The notes: generated by a model from the sequence alone, not told the origin. 64,000 nucleotides of DNA from Desulfovibrio piger (GCF_951793255.1 NZ_OX636706.1:1525001-1589000); one strand, 5' to 3'. Positions 34,801-44,456 are shown, counted from the first letter of the stretch. A program made the numbers and translations.

Positions 34801-34992
34801 GCCCTGCCGCTGATGATCGGCTGGGGCATGGGCGCGGAACTGCGCCGTCCGCTGGGCGTGACCATGGTGGGCGGCCTCATCGTCAGCCAGGTGCTGACCC
34901 TGTTCACCACGCCTGTCATCTATATCTGGTTCGCGCGTCTGGCCGAGAAGCTGGGCCGCCGTGGCGGGGAGGCCGGTCATGAGCAGGCCTGA
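31897..34992 (+). CDS. RND efflux transporter, MdtB-like
   Basis: This 1031-residue inner membrane pump has the RND plan: TM1 at about 12-30, a large periplasmic loop, TM2-6, a second loop and TM7-12. The proton relay motif [14 protein letters not shown] (about 402-415) in TM4 has both aspartates. The [17 protein letters not shown] start and the pairing with a second RND gene are typical of MdtB/MdtC, which form a mixed trimer and export bile salts, novobiocin and similar compounds in E. coli. Longer in-frame starts exist upstream but lack family similarity. The ribosome binding site is weak. Confidence 0.9.
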   Translation: MNISRIFILRPIATSLLMVALLLSGLLAYHYLPMAALPQIDYPTIQVQTLYPGASSEVMAAVVTSPLERQLGTMSGLVQMTSLSSAGASVITLQFDLSVPLDVAEQEVQAAINAADNLLPSDLPNPPVYNKVNPADPAIMTLAVYSDAMPLTRLEDLVDTRLAQKISQITGVGLVTLSGGQRPAVRVQVNPSALASAGLTMADVRSAIASANVNDAKGSFDGPQRTSTIDANDQLASAEEYARTIIGYSNGAPLRLEDVATVEEGAENARLAAYVADGEQGFRPAIVLSIQRQPGANVITVADSITRLLPQLQQALPGHVRVQVVTDRTTTIRATVHDVQLELVLAVVLVIAVIWIFLRNVQATIIPALAVPLSLVGSLGVMYLAGFSLNNLTLMALVIASGFVVDDAIVVIENISRYLENGYKPLQAALVGAGQIGFTIISLTLSLVAVLIPLLFMGDVAGRLFREFAVTLAVTILISAVISLSLTPMLCAVMLRPERHKEGEGNFFPALLRWYEGKLDWVLAHQRLTLAVAVGTLLLSVTMYALVPKGFFPTQDTGVIQGIAEFPQDTSFEAMARRQKELSDVLLADPAVARVAFFVGVDGINPSLATSRLTIDLKPLEERDHRAPVIARRLMERADSLPGMDLFLQPVQDLTVEDRVSRTQYQLSVEALSDAQLEGRIPDILAALWARPELSHVTSDLLGRGRMLWLDIDRDAASRLGVSMDVIDNALYDALGQRLISTIFTQTNQYKVVLESAPQFRRGPDDIEKIYVKGSEGKPIPLSALVRMEERSARPATMRQGQFPVATISFNVAEGSSLGAAVSAVEETLASLELPSSLRCQFQGAAHAFASSTDNQVWLLLAAVVTMYIVLGVLYESYIHPVTILSTLPSAGIGATLALMLCGMELGVVGIIGIILLIGIVKKNAIMMIDFALEAERQEGKDPQAAIRQACLLRLRPILMTTMAALLGALPLMIGWGMGAELRRPLGVTMVGGLIVSQVLTLFTTPVIYIWFARLAEKLGRRGGEAGHEQA

Positions 34993-37900
34993 GGAGACGC
35001 CCCGGGCCGCCGCATCCGGCCGGGAGAGCGGCCACGCCCATGAAGGGCAGGATCTGGCTCTGGCCGGAGAACGGCGCAAGCGCTTCGGGCCGGAATTCAT
35101 CCCCCTGAACCTTTCCGCGCCCTTCATCCGCCGGCCCGTGGCCACCACGCTGCTGACCATCGCCGTGACCCTGGCGGGCATGGTGGCTTTTTTTCTGCTG
35201 CCCGTGGCGCCCCTGCCCGAAGTGGACTTCCCCGTGGTCAGGGTGCAGGCCAATATGCCCGGGGCCAGCCCCGAGACCATGGCCTCCACTGTGGCCACGC
35301 CGCTGGAACGGGCCCTGGGCCGCATCGCCGGGGTGACCGAGATGACCTCCAGCAGCAGCCTGGGCTCCACGCGCGTCATCCTCCAGTTCGACCTGGACAG
35401 GGACATCAACGGCGCGGCCCGTGACGTGCAGGCGGCCATCAACGCCGCCCGTTCCACCCTGCCCACCATGCCGTCCAACCCCACCTACCGCAAGGTGAAC
35501 CCGTCGGGCGCGCCCATCCTCATCCTGTCCGTCACCTCGGACGTCCTGAGCCGCACCCAGCTCTACGATGCCGCGTCCACGGTGCTGGCCCAGAAGATCA
35601 GCCAGATCGCCGGGGTGGGCGAAGTGACCGTGGGCGGCGGCGCCCTGCCTGCCGTGCGCGTGGACATCTCGCCCGATGCCCTGCACCGCACGGGCCTGAG
35701 CATGGAAGACGTGCGTGCGGCCCTGGCCGGGGCCAATGCCTTTTTGCCCAAGGGGCATCTGGAGAACGAAAGCACCTCCTGGACCGTGGTGGCCAGCGAC
35801 CAGCTGCGCACCGCAGCCCAGTACCGCAAGGTCATCGTGGCCGAGCGCGGCGGTGTCGTCATCCGTCTGGGCGACGTGGCCACGGTGACGGATTCCAGCC
35901 AGGACATCCGCCAGATGGCCCTTTCCAACGGCAAGCCCTCCATCCTGCTCATCGTATTCCGTTCGCCCGGGGCCAACATCATCGAGACCGTGGACAGGGT
36001 GAAGGCCATGATCCCGCAACTGCGCTCCTGGCTGCCCGAAAGCGCGGATCTTTCCGTGCGCATGGACCGCTCCCAGACCATCCGGGCCTCGCTGCACGAG
36101 GTGGAGAAGAGCCTGTTGCTGTCCATGGCCCTGGTGGTGCTGGTGGTCTTCCTCTTTTTGCGCAACGGCCGCGCCACCAGCATCCCGGCCGTGGCCGCGC
36201 CGGTATCGCTCATCGGCACCTTCGGGGTCATGTATCTGTGCGGCTACACCCTGGACAACCTTTCGCTCATGGCCCTGACCGTGGCCACGGGCTTTGTGGT
36301 GGACGACGCCATCGTGGTGCTGGAGAACATCGTGCGCCGTCTGGAGATGGGCGAAAAGCCCCTGCGGGCCGCCCTGCGCGGTGCGCGCGAGGTGGGCTTT
36401 ACGGTCATCTCCATTTCCCTGTCGCTGGTGGCGGTCTTCATCCCCATCCTGTTCATGGGCGGCGTGGTGGGACGCCTGTTCCGCGAGTTCTCCGTGGTGC
36501 TGGCCACGGCCGTGCTGGTCTCCATGGTGGTCTCCCTGACCACCACGCCCATGATGTGCGCCACGTTGCTGCGGCCTTTCGATGAAGAGCTCGCCCGCCG
36601 CAGTGCCCGCCTGCGGGCGGAAGAGGGCGGACGGCAGGGGATATTCACCCATGTGGGGCGGTTGTGGGGCCGCTTCCTGTCCGCCATGCAGGAGGGCTAT
36701 TCCCGCAGCCTCTATGTGGTGCTGGATCACTGGAAGCTGACCCTGACCGTGCTCCTGCTGGTGGTGGCGGCCAATGTCTGGATGTACGTCGTGGTGCCCA
36801 AGGGCTTCTTTCCCCAGCAGGATACGGGCGTCATCATGGGCGGCATCCGCGCTGATCAGAGCGCCTCGTTTCAGGACATGGAAGTCAAGCTGGCCCGGCT
36901 GGTGCGCATCCTCAGCGCCGATCCGGCCGTGGACCAGGTCTCGGCCCACATCTCGGGCGGCCGCGGCGGCGGGGGCGTGTTCATCTCCCTCAAGCCGCTG
37001 GAGGAACGCGGCATCAGCGCCCAGCAGGTCATTGGCCGCCTGCGCGGCAAGATGTCCTCGGAACCGGGGCTCCAGATCTTTTTGCAGGCCGCGCAGGACA
37101 TCATGATGGGCGGGCGCAGCTCCCGCTCCCAGTACCAGTACACCTTGCAGGCCGACGATCTGGACAGCCTGCGCCGCTGGGGACGGCGTTTGCAGCAGGA
37201 GTTCGCGGGCATCCGCATCCTCAAGGACGTGGACAGCGACATCGAGGAACGGGGCCTGCAGACCCTGCTGACCATCAACCGTGACGCTCTGGCCCGGCTG
37301 GGCCTGACCATGAAGGACGTGGACGCGGCCCTGAACAATGCCTTCGGCCAGCGTCAGGTCAGCACCATCTATGAGGAAAAGAACCAGTACCGCGTGGTGC
37401 TGGAATATGCCCTGCCCTGGCTGGAAGGCGAGGATTCGCTGGGCAAGGTCTGGCTGCCGGGCAAGGACGGGGCCGTGCCCCTGCTGGGCGTGGCCGAGGT
37501 CTCACCGGCCTTCGCGCCCCTTTCCGTGGCCCATCAGGGCCAGTTCGCGGCCGTGACCCTGTCCTTCAACCTGGCGGAGGGCGCGTCCCTTTCGCAGGCG
37601 CAGGCGGCCATCGACGAGGCGCGCGTGCGCATCGGCATGCCGTCCACCATCGTGGGCAGCTTCCAGGGCACGGCCAAGATGTACAGCGATACGGTCAGGG
37701 AGCAGGTGCTGCTCATCCTGGCGGCCCTGGCCGCGCTCTATATCGTGCTGGGCGTGCTTTACGAGAGCCTCATCCATCCGCTGACCATCCTCTCCACCCT
37801 GCCGTCGGCGGGCATCGGGGCCCTGCTGGCCCTGCGGGCCTGCGGCATGGAGTTCAGCGTCATCGCCCTTATCGGCGTGCTGCTGCTTTGCGGCATCGTC

Positions 37901-38269
37901 AAAAAGAACGCCATCATGATGATCGACTTTGCCATCGAGGCCGCGCGCACCCGCAACCTGCCCCCGCGCGAGGCCATCCACGAGGCCTGCCGCCTGCGCT
38001 TTCGTCCCATCATGATGACCACGGCCGCCGCCATCCTGGGGGCCGTACCGCTGGCCCTGGGGCAGGGCGACGGCGCCGAGATCCGCCAGCCCCTGGGCAT
38101 CACCATCGTGGGCGGCCTGCTGGTGAGCCAGCTGCTCACCCTGTACACTACGCCCGTGGTCTACCTCTGCCTCGACCGGGCCCGTCTGCGCTGGCGCCGG
38201 CGCTGGTGGCGGCTGCGCTACGGCGAACGCAAGGCGGCCCTGCTGACGGCGCTTTGCCGTCAGGGCTAG
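34979..38269 (+). CDS. RND efflux transporter, MdtC-like
   Basis: This 1096-residue pump is the partner of the preceding protein, with the same plan and an intact [14 protein letters not shown] relay motif. Its first 45 residues form a charged cytosolic extension ([14 protein letters not shown]) before the usual [15 protein letters not shown] start of TM1. The ATG at 34979 follows GGGGAGG and overlaps the previous gene by 14 bases, so the two are translated together. No TolC-like gene follows; the outer membrane channel must be elsewhere. A terminator lies 160 bases after the stop. Confidence 0.9.
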   Translation: MSRPEETPRAAASGRESGHAHEGQDLALAGERRKRFGPEFIPLNLSAPFIRRPVATTLLTIAVTLAGMVAFFLLPVAPLPEVDFPVVRVQANMPGASPETMASTVATPLERALGRIAGVTEMTSSSSLGSTRVILQFDLDRDINGAARDVQAAINAARSTLPTMPSNPTYRKVNPSGAPILILSVTSDVLSRTQLYDAASTVLAQKISQIAGVGEVTVGGGALPAVRVDISPDALHRTGLSMEDVRAALAGANAFLPKGHLENESTSWTVVASDQLRTAAQYRKVIVAERGGVVIRLGDVATVTDSSQDIRQMALSNGKPSILLIVFRSPGANIIETVDRVKAMIPQLRSWLPESADLSVRMDRSQTIRASLHEVEKSLLLSMALVVLVVFLFLRNGRATSIPAVAAPVSLIGTFGVMYLCGYTLDNLSLMALTVATGFVVDDAIVVLENIVRRLEMGEKPLRAALRGAREVGFTVISISLSLVAVFIPILFMGGVVGRLFREFSVVLATAVLVSMVVSLTTTPMMCATLLRPFDEELARRSARLRAEEGGRQGIFTHVGRLWGRFLSAMQEGYSRSLYVVLDHWKLTLTVLLLVVAANVWMYVVVPKGFFPQQDTGVIMGGIRADQSASFQDMEVKLARLVRILSADPAVDQVSAHISGGRGGGGVFISLKPLEERGISAQQVIGRLRGKMSSEPGLQIFLQAAQDIMMGGRSSRSQYQYTLQADDLDSLRRWGRRLQQEFAGIRILKDVDSDIEERGLQTLLTINRDALARLGLTMKDVDAALNNAFGQRQVSTIYEEKNQYRVVLEYALPWLEGEDSLGKVWLPGKDGAVPLLGVAEVSPAFAPLSVAHQGQFAAVTLSFNLAEGASLSQAQAAIDEARVRIGMPSTIVGSFQGTAKMYSDTVREQVLLILAALAALYIVLGVLYESLIHPLTILSTLPSAGIGALLALRACGMEFSVIALIGVLLLCGIVKKNAIMMIDFAIEAARTRNLPPREAIHEACRLRFRPIMMTTAAAILGAVPLALGQGDGAEIRQPLGITIVGGLLVSQLLTLYTTPVVYLCLDRARLRWRRRWWRLRYGERKAALLTALCRQG

Positions 38270-38430
38270 GGACTGTCTTTCCGCAGGAGGGGGGCCGGGC
38301 CATGTCGCGGCCTTCCGGGGGCATGGCCCTTGCGGCCGTCATCCTTGCGGCCTTCCTGCCGGCGTGTTTTGTACGGAAAGGGCGGCGCTGTGGAAGGCCC
38401 CACCTCCCTTGATGATTCCCTGTCCGGAGG

Positions 38431-38465
38431 GCTCCTGTCCTCCTGATCCGGACAGGAGCTTTTTC
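38431..38465 (+). terminator. Terminator of the efflux operon
   Basis: gctcctgtcc and ggacaggagc form a perfect ten-base stem, followed by five T. The rest of 38270-38585 holds no convincing gene. Confidence 0.88.
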
Positions 38466-38585
38466 TGCGCCCTGTTTCTGCCTCCGCAAGTCCTTCATTT
38501 TCACTCCGCGGATTGACGGCCCGCATGGGGGCTCCTATGCTGGGACGGCGACAGTGTCGCCAAAGAGACAGCCTGTGGAGGGAAC

Positions 38586-39716
38586 ATGAAAATCAGGGAC
38601 TTCGGACTGGAGATCTTTTTTGGACGGTATGAATTCAGCGCGCCGTATCTGCTGGCGCAGTCGGACTGCGAGTCCCTGAGCATCCGCGAGTTGCTGGCTC
38701 TGGAGCCGGGCGCGCAGGAAGACTTTCTGGACACCTGGCTGGGCTACAGCGAGAACGACGGTGCTCCGGCCCTGCGGGAGGCGGTCTCCGGCCTGTACAC
38801 GCAGTGCGGTCCGGAAAACGTGCTGCTGCACGTGGGCGCGCAGGAGGCCATCTTCGGGGCGCTCAACGTGCTGGTGGAGCCGGGCGAGCATGTGATCTGC
38901 CAGTTCCCCACCTACCAGTCCCTGTACGAGGTGGCGCGGGCCGCGGGCTGCGAGCTCTCCCTCTGGCCCCTGCATCAGGGCGAGGACGGCTGGTATTGCG
39001 ACCTTGACGAGCTGGAGCGGCTCATCACGCCCAAGACGCGCCTGCTGGTGCTGAACACGCCCAACAATCCCACCGGCTACGCCCTGTCCGCCGACGAGCG
39101 GCAGCGCATCTGCGAGCTGGCCCGCCGCCACGGCCTGCGCATCCTGGCCGATGAGGTCTACCGGGGCCTGGAAGCGCCGGATGCCGTGCCCCCGGCCTTT
39201 TGCGACATCTACGAACGGGCCTTTTCCGTGGGCGTGCTCTCCAAGGCCTACGGCCTGCCCGGCCTGCGTGTGGGCTGGATCGCCTCGCAGGAACGGGACG
39301 CTATCGGCGCCCTGAGCCGCTACAAGAATTATCTCAGCATCTGCTGCCCCACGCCTTCCGAAGCCCTGGCCCGCATCGCGCTGAAGCACGGCCCGGCCGT
39401 CCTGGCCCGCAACCGGGAGATCATCGCCCGCAATCGTCGGATCGCCGCCGACTTCTTTGCCCGTTACGACCACGTGTTCCTCCACAATCCGCCCCAGGCC
39501 GGTCCCATCGCCTTCCATGGCCTGCGGCCGGACTTCGTGGCCCGCTTCGGTTCCGCACTGGCTTTTTGCGAACACCTGGCCCAGTCGGCCGGTGTGCTGC
39601 TCCTGCCCGGCAATGTCTATGACATGGACGCGCCCTATGTGCGCATGGGCTACGGCCGCGCCAACTTTGCCGAGAACCTGGCCGTGCTGGACGGCTGGTT
39701 GCAGCAAAACGGTTAA
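38586..39716 (+). CDS. PLP-dependent aminotransferase, class I/II fold
   Basis: This 376-residue protein is a fold-type I PLP enzyme. It shows NTPNNPTGYAL (about 154-164) with the substrate asparagine, a DEVYRGL stretch (about 190-196) with the pyridine-binding aspartate, the Schiff-base lysine in VLSKAYGLPGLRVGW (about 219-233) and the phosphate/carboxylate arginine in VRMGYGR near the C-terminus. It is close to the aspartate aminotransferase superfamily, with no clear substrate. The ATG follows GGAGG. An IS5-family element is inserted exactly after its TAA stop; the codon is duplicated, so the protein is not changed. Confidence 0.85.
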   Translation: MKIRDFGLEIFFGRYEFSAPYLLAQSDCESLSIRELLALEPGAQEDFLDTWLGYSENDGAPALREAVSGLYTQCGPENVLLHVGAQEAIFGALNVLVEPGEHVICQFPTYQSLYEVARAAGCELSLWPLHQGEDGWYCDLDELERLITPKTRLLVLNTPNNPTGYALSADERQRICELARRHGLRILADEVYRGLEAPDAVPPAFCDIYERAFSVGVLSKAYGLPGLRVGWIASQERDAIGALSRYKNYLSICCPTPSEALARIALKHGPAVLARNREIIARNRRIAADFFARYDHVFLHNPPQAGPIAFHGLRPDFVARFGSALAFCEHLAQSAGVLLLPGNVYDMDAPYVRMGYGRANFAENLAVLDGWLQQNG

Positions 39717-39739
39717 GAGGATGTCCGGCATACATATTG

Positions 39740-40203
39740 CTATACCAGTTTTCTCCAAAGGATACAGGCCAAAGCAAGGTAAAGTAGCCCCATAAAATTG
39801 ACGAGGTAACAACAGTAGCGAGTGCGCAAGCTCCGAAAACCCTTCAACCAGGCGAATGTCCGCTCTACTACCCAGCGGTGGGCAGGAGTCCTCCAGCGGT
39901 CCCGAACTTCTTCCCCCCGGCTGCGGATATGCTCCTCAAATCCGTTTACCTAGACTTCTTCGCTGACTCGCGGGTAGTCATAGCCCTTGTCCAGACAGAG
40001 ATGGCGTACGGCAGACCCCAGAAACCAGCCGCCCATTTCCCGGGAGTTCTTCAGCGTCGCTTCTATCAGGCGGCTGTCATGAACATTGGCACCTGTGACT
40101 GTCACTCCCAGAGGAATACCCTGACCATCCACATGGAGATGTATCTTGCCGCCGCTTCGGCCCCTGTCCGTCGGGTTGCGTCCAAGGCCCTCAGTCGCTG
40201 ATT
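39740..40203 (-). pseudogene. IS5-family transposase, C-terminal frame with internal stop
   Basis: This frame continues the transposase after a run of six A on the minus strand (40207-40202), in the +1 (or -2) frame relative to OrfA: SATEGLGRNPTDRGRSGGK, then the second catalytic aspartate in GANVHDSRL. A TAG at 39952-39950 interrupts it. Past that stop the same frame continues without a break for 70 codons to 39740, including the catalytic glutamate region HRWVVERTFAWLKGF. So the core triad is cut between D and E, and this copy is probably inactive unless the stop is read through. Confidence 0.85.
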
Positions 40204-40553
40204 TTTTGAGAGCGCGTCGGGGCTTGCAGCAAGGTGCCGTCCATAGCCTGCCATTGGGCGTCGACGCCGACCTTTTCCCCATATTCAGCAAGAAGGATGC
40301 GAAAAATCTCCGCCATGATGCCAGCTTTGTTCCATCGCTGGAAGTGCTCGTGGACAGTGCTTTTTGATCCATAGCAGGCGGGAAGCATGGCCCATTGGCA
40401 TCCTGTCCGGCATTTGTAGAGGATTCCTGCCAGAACCGTGCGCTGCGCAAGCGGTTTGCTGCCGCCGCTTCTTTTTCGTTTGAACGGGGCAAGGAGAGGC
40501 TCGATACGTTCCCACAGCTCATCAGGCACATCACGAAAATCTGTTTGTTTCAT
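40191..40553 (-). CDS. IS5-family transposase, N-terminal frame (OrfA)
   Basis: This 120-residue frame carries the helix-turn-helix domain of IS5-type transposases (DELWERIEPLL near residue 11, then LAGILYKCRTGCQWAMLP about 41-58, and VHEHFQRWNKAGI), ending with the first catalytic aspartate in QAMDGTLLQAP. It stops shortly after the A-run where it would shift into the second frame. The frame relation is typical of two-ORF IS5 groups. Confidence 0.88.
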   Translation of the reverse strand: MKQTDFRDVPDELWERIEPLLAPFKRKRSGGSKPLAQRTVLAGILYKCRTGCQWAMLPACYGSKSTVHEHFQRWNKAGIMAEIFRILLAEYGEKVGVDAQWQAMDGTLLQAPTRSQKISD

Positions 40554-40684
40554 GGGACGAAATTACCACACCTTTTAAAATCAAAAAACATGCCGGACAT
40601 CCTCTAAGCTCAGGGAGGGAGTTTCCCGGGAGGGAAGTCTCTTTCCCGCACCGTAAGGGGATCGCTTCCCCACCGCGCATTATG

Positions 40685-40716
40685 AAAAAAGGACGCCATG
40701 GCGGCGTCCTTTTTTT
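40685..40716. terminator. Bidirectional terminator
   Basis: aaaaaaggacgcc and ggcgtcctttttt flank a short loop. It lies between the IS5-family element and the iron gene cluster, and may have been the original terminator of the aminotransferase gene. Confidence 0.85.
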
Positions 40717-40812
40717 ACGGGGGCTCCAAGGGAGGAAGCGATCTGGATGGGGCCCCCGTCAGGCCGGGATGTCCCTAACTACGAGGCAGCGACGGGGACC
40801 TGTGCCCGTACC

Positions 40813-40880
40813 TGAAAGTTTTTGGGGAGAGGGGCCCGGGGGAGAGAGCTTTTGTTTGCAAAGAGTCTCTCCCCCGGAGT
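40813..40880. repeat. Dispersed GA-rich hairpin repeat, copy 3
   Basis: gaaagtttttggggagagggg leads to a hairpin of gggggagaga and tctctccccc (40836-40876). The order of motifs matches, in the other orientation, the repeat at 1594-1657. It lies just downstream of the HMA-like gene stop on the minus strand and may act in ending that transcript. Confidence 0.6.
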
Positions 40881-40891
40881 GTCTGTCATTC

Positions 40892-41182
40892 TTACAAGGG
40901 CGGCATCTCGCCTGCCTGGCCGCGTGCGGCTTTGTCCAGCCAGTCGGCCCAGCGGCAGCCGGTCTCGATGAGCCTGTCCTGCGACAGCCGGGTGCTGTCA
41001 TACAGGATGAGGGCCGAACCGCTCAGGGGGTTGAGCTCTATGTCCCGCACACCGTCCACACGCAGGAGAGCGGCGCGGGCCTTGCCGGCGATGGCCGTGT
41101 CGCGCAGGGCAGGGTGCCGGACGCGTACGCGTCCGTCCATGAAGCTGCGGACATATTTCACGAAGCGCAGGCTGTCGAGCAT
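40892..41182 (-). CDS. HMA-like small protein encoded with the P1B ATPase
   Basis: This 96-residue protein resembles a heavy-metal-associated (HMA) fold: RVRVRHPALRD, then LLRVDGVRDIELNPLSGSALILYD (about 40-63), but it lacks the CxxC metal motif. Its ATG overlaps the ATPase stop (TGATG). Similar CxxC-less HMA-like partners go with P1B ATPases in some iron clusters. It may be a docking or regulatory partner of the pump; no metal binding site is obvious. Confidence 0.7.
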   Translation of the reverse strand: MLDSLRFVKYVRSFMDGRVRVRHPALRDTAIAGKARAALLRVDGVRDIELNPLSGSALILYDSTRLSQDRLIETGCRWADWLDKAARGQAGEMPPL

Positions 41183-43353
41183 CAGGCGGCCTCCAGCTGA
41201 CGGGCATGGCGACCGGGCAGATGCGGCCGCATGGCATTGAGGGTCACGCCCAGGGTCGTCAGGTTATGCAACAGAGCCGAGACGCCGGGCGTCAGGATCA
41301 TGAACAGGCCCCCGGCCAGGAACATGCTGTTGAGCAGCATGGTGGCCGCAAAGTTGATGTGGATACGCCGCAGGGTGGCCCTGCCCAGCAGCCGGGCCGT
41401 GATGAGCCCGCTGAGGTCCGGCCGGGTGAGCAGCACATTGGCCACTTCGCGGGCCAGGTCGGCGCCGTCGCACATGGCCACGCCCACATGGGAGGCGGAC
41501 AGGGCAGGCGCGTCGTTGATGCCGTCGCCCACCATGAGGACCTTGCAGCCCTGGGCGGTGAGGTCGGCGATGACGTCTGCCTTGTCGGCGGGCAGGACCT
41601 GCGAACGGTATTCCTTGAGGCCCAGCTTGCCGGCCACGGCACGGGCGGTACGCTCGTCGTCGCCGGTGAGCATGAGGATGCGGCGGAAGCCCAGCTCTTC
41701 GAGCTGCTTGAGGACCTGCGGGCATTCGGGACGCAGGGGGTCCTCGATGGCCAGGAACCCGGCCAGCTTGCCGTCGATGGCCAGATAGAGCAGCGAGCGT
41801 CCCATCCGGGCCTGGGCGTCGATCTCCGCCTCCAGGGGCGAAAGGTCGATGCCTTCGTCGCACTCGATGTAGTGGCGGCTGCCCACACGCACGGCCTTGC
41901 CGTACAGGGTGGAGGCGATGCCGTGGGCCACCACATATTCCACCTGGGCGTGCTCTTCCTCATGCTGCAGGCCTTCTTCCTGCGCGCAGCGGACAACGGC
42001 GCGGGCCACAGGATGGGGGAAGTGTTCCTCAAGGCAGGCCGCAAGGCGCAGGACCTCGTCCCGGTCATGACCGGCGGCGGGGATGACCTCCACCACATGG
42101 GGGCTGGCGTTGGTGAGGGTGCCCGTTTTGTCGAAGACCACGGTATCGGCTTCGGAAAGGGCCTCCAGGAAACGGCCGCCCTTGATGACCACGCCGTGAC
42201 GCGCGCCTTCGCGCATGGCGGCCAGCACGGCCAGCGGGGTGGCAAGACGCAGGGCGCAGGAATAGTCCACCAGCAGCACGGAAGCCGCCTGCATGGGGTT
42301 GCGGGTGATGAGCCACACAAGGCCCGCCAGGGCGAAGGTGAAGGGCACGGCCATGTCGGCCATGCGTTCGAATTTGCCCTGGATGCCTGCCTTGAGGGCC
42401 TCGGATTCTTCGATGAAGCGCACCACCTGCTTGAGGCGGGTGCCGTCGCCCACATGGGTGGCGCGGATGACGAGATGTCCCTGCTCCACCACCGTGCCCG
42501 AGTAGACGGCAGCGCCCTTGCTGCGGGCCACGCCCAGGGGCTCGCCGGTCATGCTGGCCTGGTTGACCACGGCCTCGCCGTCCTCGACGATACCGTCCAC
42601 AGGGATGGAGCCGCCGTCGCGGACCACGACCAGATCGCCTTCACGCACATCGGAGAGCGGGACGCTGGTCTCCACACCATCGGCCAGTACCCAGACGGTA
42701 TCCACGTTGAGCGCCAGGCTCTCGGTCAGGCTGTCCATGGAGCGGCGGCGCGTCCAGTATTCCAGGGCCTCGCCCAGTCCCAGCAGCAGGGTCAGCACGG
42801 TGACGGTACGGAAGTCGCGCCGCAGCAGGGAAACACCGATGGCCGCGGCATCCAGTACGTCGACATTGAGCTTGCCCTGGAGGAGCGAGGCGAGGCCCTT
42901 TCGCAAAAAGGGAAGGGCTCCCATGACACTGCTGGCCACACGCAGCTTGAACGGCAGGAAAGGACGGACGAAGAGGAAGCGCATCAGGGGGCCGAAACCG
43001 TGGGCCCCCATCTCGTCCTCATCATGGGCCGGCAGGCGGCTGCCGGAAGCGTGCCGTTCGAGGCTGTTTTCCAGCTCCTGGGTCAGGGTGGCCAGGACGC
43101 TGCTGTCATTGAGGGCACCGGCGTCCTGGGCAGCCAGGGAGCGGAGCACGTCCTGCCGGGCCTGCGCATGCCGGTAGAGCACGAGGACGCTGGGCACGCG
43201 CGGATTGACCCGCACGCCTTCCACGCCGTCGATGGCATCCAGAGTATCGGCCAGAATCTCGGCCTGCACCTGTGTCATGGGGCGGCAGGCACGCGCACGC
43301 AGCCGTCCGGCCCCGTTGGAGCAGCTCAGTTCATGAACCAGAAAAAAGCGCAT
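41182..43353 (-). CDS. P1B-type metal ATPase with SCA membrane motif (FezB-like candidate)
   Basis: This 723-residue pump has all P-type ATPase marks: TGEP (about 269-272), the phosphorylated D408 in DKTGTLTN, a late GDGIND and an HP motif. In the metal-site helix the usual CPC is replaced by DYSCALRLATP (363-373): S365-C366-A367. This resembles the P1B group of unknown or iron-linked specificity (P1B-6), to which FezB of ferrosomes belongs. The N-terminal HMA-like domain has no CxxC. It is co-transcribed with a small membrane protein and an HMA-like protein, and lies downstream of feoA. Iron is the likely substrate; other metals are not excluded. Confidence 0.88.
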   Translation of the reverse strand: MRFFLVHELSCSNGAGRLRARACRPMTQVQAEILADTLDAIDGVEGVRVNPRVPSVLVLYRHAQARQDVLRSLAAQDAGALNDSSVLATLTQELENSLERHASGSRLPAHDEDEMGAHGFGPLMRFLFVRPFLPFKLRVASSVMGALPFLRKGLASLLQGKLNVDVLDAAAIGVSLLRRDFRTVTVLTLLLGLGEALEYWTRRRSMDSLTESLALNVDTVWVLADGVETSVPLSDVREGDLVVVRDGGSIPVDGIVEDGEAVVNQASMTGEPLGVARSKGAAVYSGTVVEQGHLVIRATHVGDGTRLKQVVRFIEESEALKAGIQGKFERMADMAVPFTFALAGLVWLITRNPMQAASVLLVDYSCALRLATPLAVLAAMREGARHGVVIKGGRFLEALSEADTVVFDKTGTLTNASPHVVEVIPAAGHDRDEVLRLAACLEEHFPHPVARAVVRCAQEEGLQHEEEHAQVEYVVAHGIASTLYGKAVRVGSRHYIECDEGIDLSPLEAEIDAQARMGRSLLYLAIDGKLAGFLAIEDPLRPECPQVLKQLEELGFRRILMLTGDDERTARAVAGKLGLKEYRSQVLPADKADVIADLTAQGCKVLMVGDGINDAPALSASHVGVAMCDGADLAREVANVLLTRPDLSGLITARLLGRATLRRIHINFAATMLLNSMFLAGGLFMILTPGVSALLHNLTTLGVTLNAMRPHLPGRHARQLEAA

Positions 43354-43366
43354 GCGCGTGCCCTCA

Positions 43367-43621
43367 TTAGGCCTGAGGATCGGCAGCTTCGGCCTTGCGC
43401 TTGTCAGCGGCCTGACGGGCTTCGGCGGCCAGATCTTCCATATCTTCCTTGACGGCTTCCACCTTGCTCATGATGGCGTCTTTCATGTCCATGCCGCGGC
43501 TCACCAGGTCGGTGGCCAGGGGTTTGAGATCGAGCTTGCCGCGGGTGACGGCAACGGTGCCCACGACGCCCAGCGCCAGACCACCCAGGAAAAAGAGACC
43601 GTATTTCAGACCGTTGTTCAT
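43367..43621 (-). CDS. Small membrane-anchored protein of the iron cluster
   Basis: This 84-residue protein has one N-terminal TM segment (YGLFFLGGLALGVVGTVAV, about 7-25) with GG/GxxxG spacing, then a charged, helical cytosolic tail (about 45-80, KVEAVKEDMEDLAAEARQAA). It starts after GGAGG and ends 13 bases before the ATPase start. This layout (Gly-rich hydrophobic N-terminus, amphipathic tail) resembles small proteins of ferrosome gene clusters and also YtxH-like proteins. It may help shape or anchor a membrane compartment; that is inference. Confidence 0.7.
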   Translation of the reverse strand: MNNGLKYGLFFLGGLALGVVGTVAVTRGKLDLKPLATDLVSRGMDMKDAIMSKVEAVKEDMEDLAAEARQAADKRKAEAADPQA

Positions 43622-43726
43622 GCTTGTGCCTCCGTTTGCACAGGTAAAAGGATACAGAGGGCCATCCGGGCCATGTTCTGGCACGGCCCGGACAGCAAAA
43701 GACGCACGATTGGGAGAAGAGAAGGG

Positions 43727-43966
43727 CTAGTTGGAGACGTCGACGGTGATGTGGTCGGCTTCGCTGTTGCGCAGGGTGACGGTCACGCCGGAAAGGCGCA
43801 GCGCAACGGGGTCTTTGAGGGGCGCGCGGCCCACGACGGAAACGGTGGTCCCGGGGATCAGGCCCATGTCCCGGATGCGGCGGCCCATTTCTCCAAGGGC
43901 TTCCACCGTGGCGATCCTGCCGCTCTGGCCGATCTGCATCTGACGAAGGCTGATGATGTCGCTCAT
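43727..43966 (-). CDS. feoA: FeoA-like protein
   Basis: This 79-residue protein is a FeoA SH3-like domain: SLRQMQIGQSGRIATVEALG, MGLIPGTTVSVVGRAPLKDPV (about 40-60) and a closing strand with LRNSEADHI. FeoA supports ferrous iron uptake by FeoB, but no feoB lies here; the gene is next to a P1B ATPase instead. The start at 43966 follows AAGGAG. It is the first gene of the minus-strand unit. Confidence 0.9.
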   Translation of the reverse strand: MSDIISLRQMQIGQSGRIATVEALGEMGRRIRDMGLIPGTTVSVVGRAPLKDPVALRLSGVTVTLRNSEADHITVDVSN

Positions 43967-44224
43967 GATCTTCTCCTTTGCTGGTACGGGCCCGGAGCAG
44001 GGACCGGCATACCTGCGCAGTGCGATCCGGTCGGGACGATCCCGACCGGGCTTGGGGGGCGGCTGATCCGGCATGTCGAACCGCTACTCCAGGCTTGCAA
44101 AGAAGCATGGCGTAAACTAGGATGAGTGTCAAGAAAAAAAAGAAAACCACTTTCATTTTTCTTTTGACCTGTATGTAAAATTTTTTGTCTTTTCATTTTA
44201 ACCTGTTACCCCAGGAGTGATCTT
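43967..44224. promoter_or_regulatory. AT-rich divergent promoter region of the iron cluster
   Basis: Between feoA and the divergent small gene, about 100 bases (44110-44210) are very AT-rich in a GC-rich genome. An imperfect inverted pair, gtcaa near 44128 and ttgac near 44165, flanks gaaaaccactttcattttt, a weak Fur-like shape. Iron control by Fur or another regulator is likely from context, but no clear box was found. Confidence 0.4.
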
Positions 44225-44446
44225 ATGGAAGAAGCCTGTCTCGCTACAGGGAACCTGGCTGTCCCCGCACGGCCCGCGACCAAAAAGCTCAGCGGGCGCA
44301 AACTGGCCATGCGCATCATGCTCGGTGCGCTGGGGGCATCGGTGGTGCTGGGCTTTGCCGGCAACAAAACGGCCCATGTGCTGACCGGCGCCGTGTTCAG
44401 CGCCCTGCTGGCCGACCACGTCTGGAAGCGCCGCAAGGCCCTGTAA
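44225..44446 (+). CDS. Small membrane protein, iron cluster flank, gene 1
   Basis: This 73-residue protein is not recognised. A basic segment (TKKLSGRKLAMR, about 20-31) precedes one or two short hydrophobic stretches (IMLGALGASVVLGFAG and VLTGAVFSALLAD), and the end is basic (HVWKRRKAL). It starts after AGGAG, divergently from feoA, and is followed by a second small membrane protein ten bases later. The Gly/Ala-rich hydrophobic centre suggests a membrane-inserting helix pair. Its role is unknown; position suggests a link to metal handling. Confidence 0.65.
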   Translation: MEEACLATGNLAVPARPATKKLSGRKLAMRIMLGALGASVVLGFAGNKTAHVLTGAVFSALLADHVWKRRKAL

Positions 44447-44456
44447 GGATCGTCAC

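Larger units (their letters stand above)
39717..40604 (-). mobile_element. IS5-family element (IS1031-like group, 888 bp)
   Basis: The ends are inverted: gaggatgtccggcat at 39717-39731 and atgccggacatcctc at 40590-40604, a perfect match. A TAA lies on each side (39714-39716 and 40605-40607), a 3-bp TNA-type target duplication. The transposase genes are on the minus strand in two overlapping frames. The left TAA is also the stop codon of the aminotransferase gene. The element looks young by its ends, but the second transposase frame has a premature stop. Confidence 0.9.

Noticed and set aside
31594-35484. A 1296-codon minus-strand open frame opposite the RND pump genes
   Set aside because: Its His/Gln/Gly/Arg-rich sequence is antisense to mdtB-like and mdtC-like genes and has no domain; it comes from codon bias. 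Similar antisense frames opposite secA, ileS, the P1B ATPase and the phage portal were rejected for the same reason.
44128-44170. Fur box between feoA and the divergent small gene
   Set aside because: The inverted pair gtcaa/ttgac is too widely spaced and the centre does not fit the 7-1-7 pattern; kept only as a promoter region.
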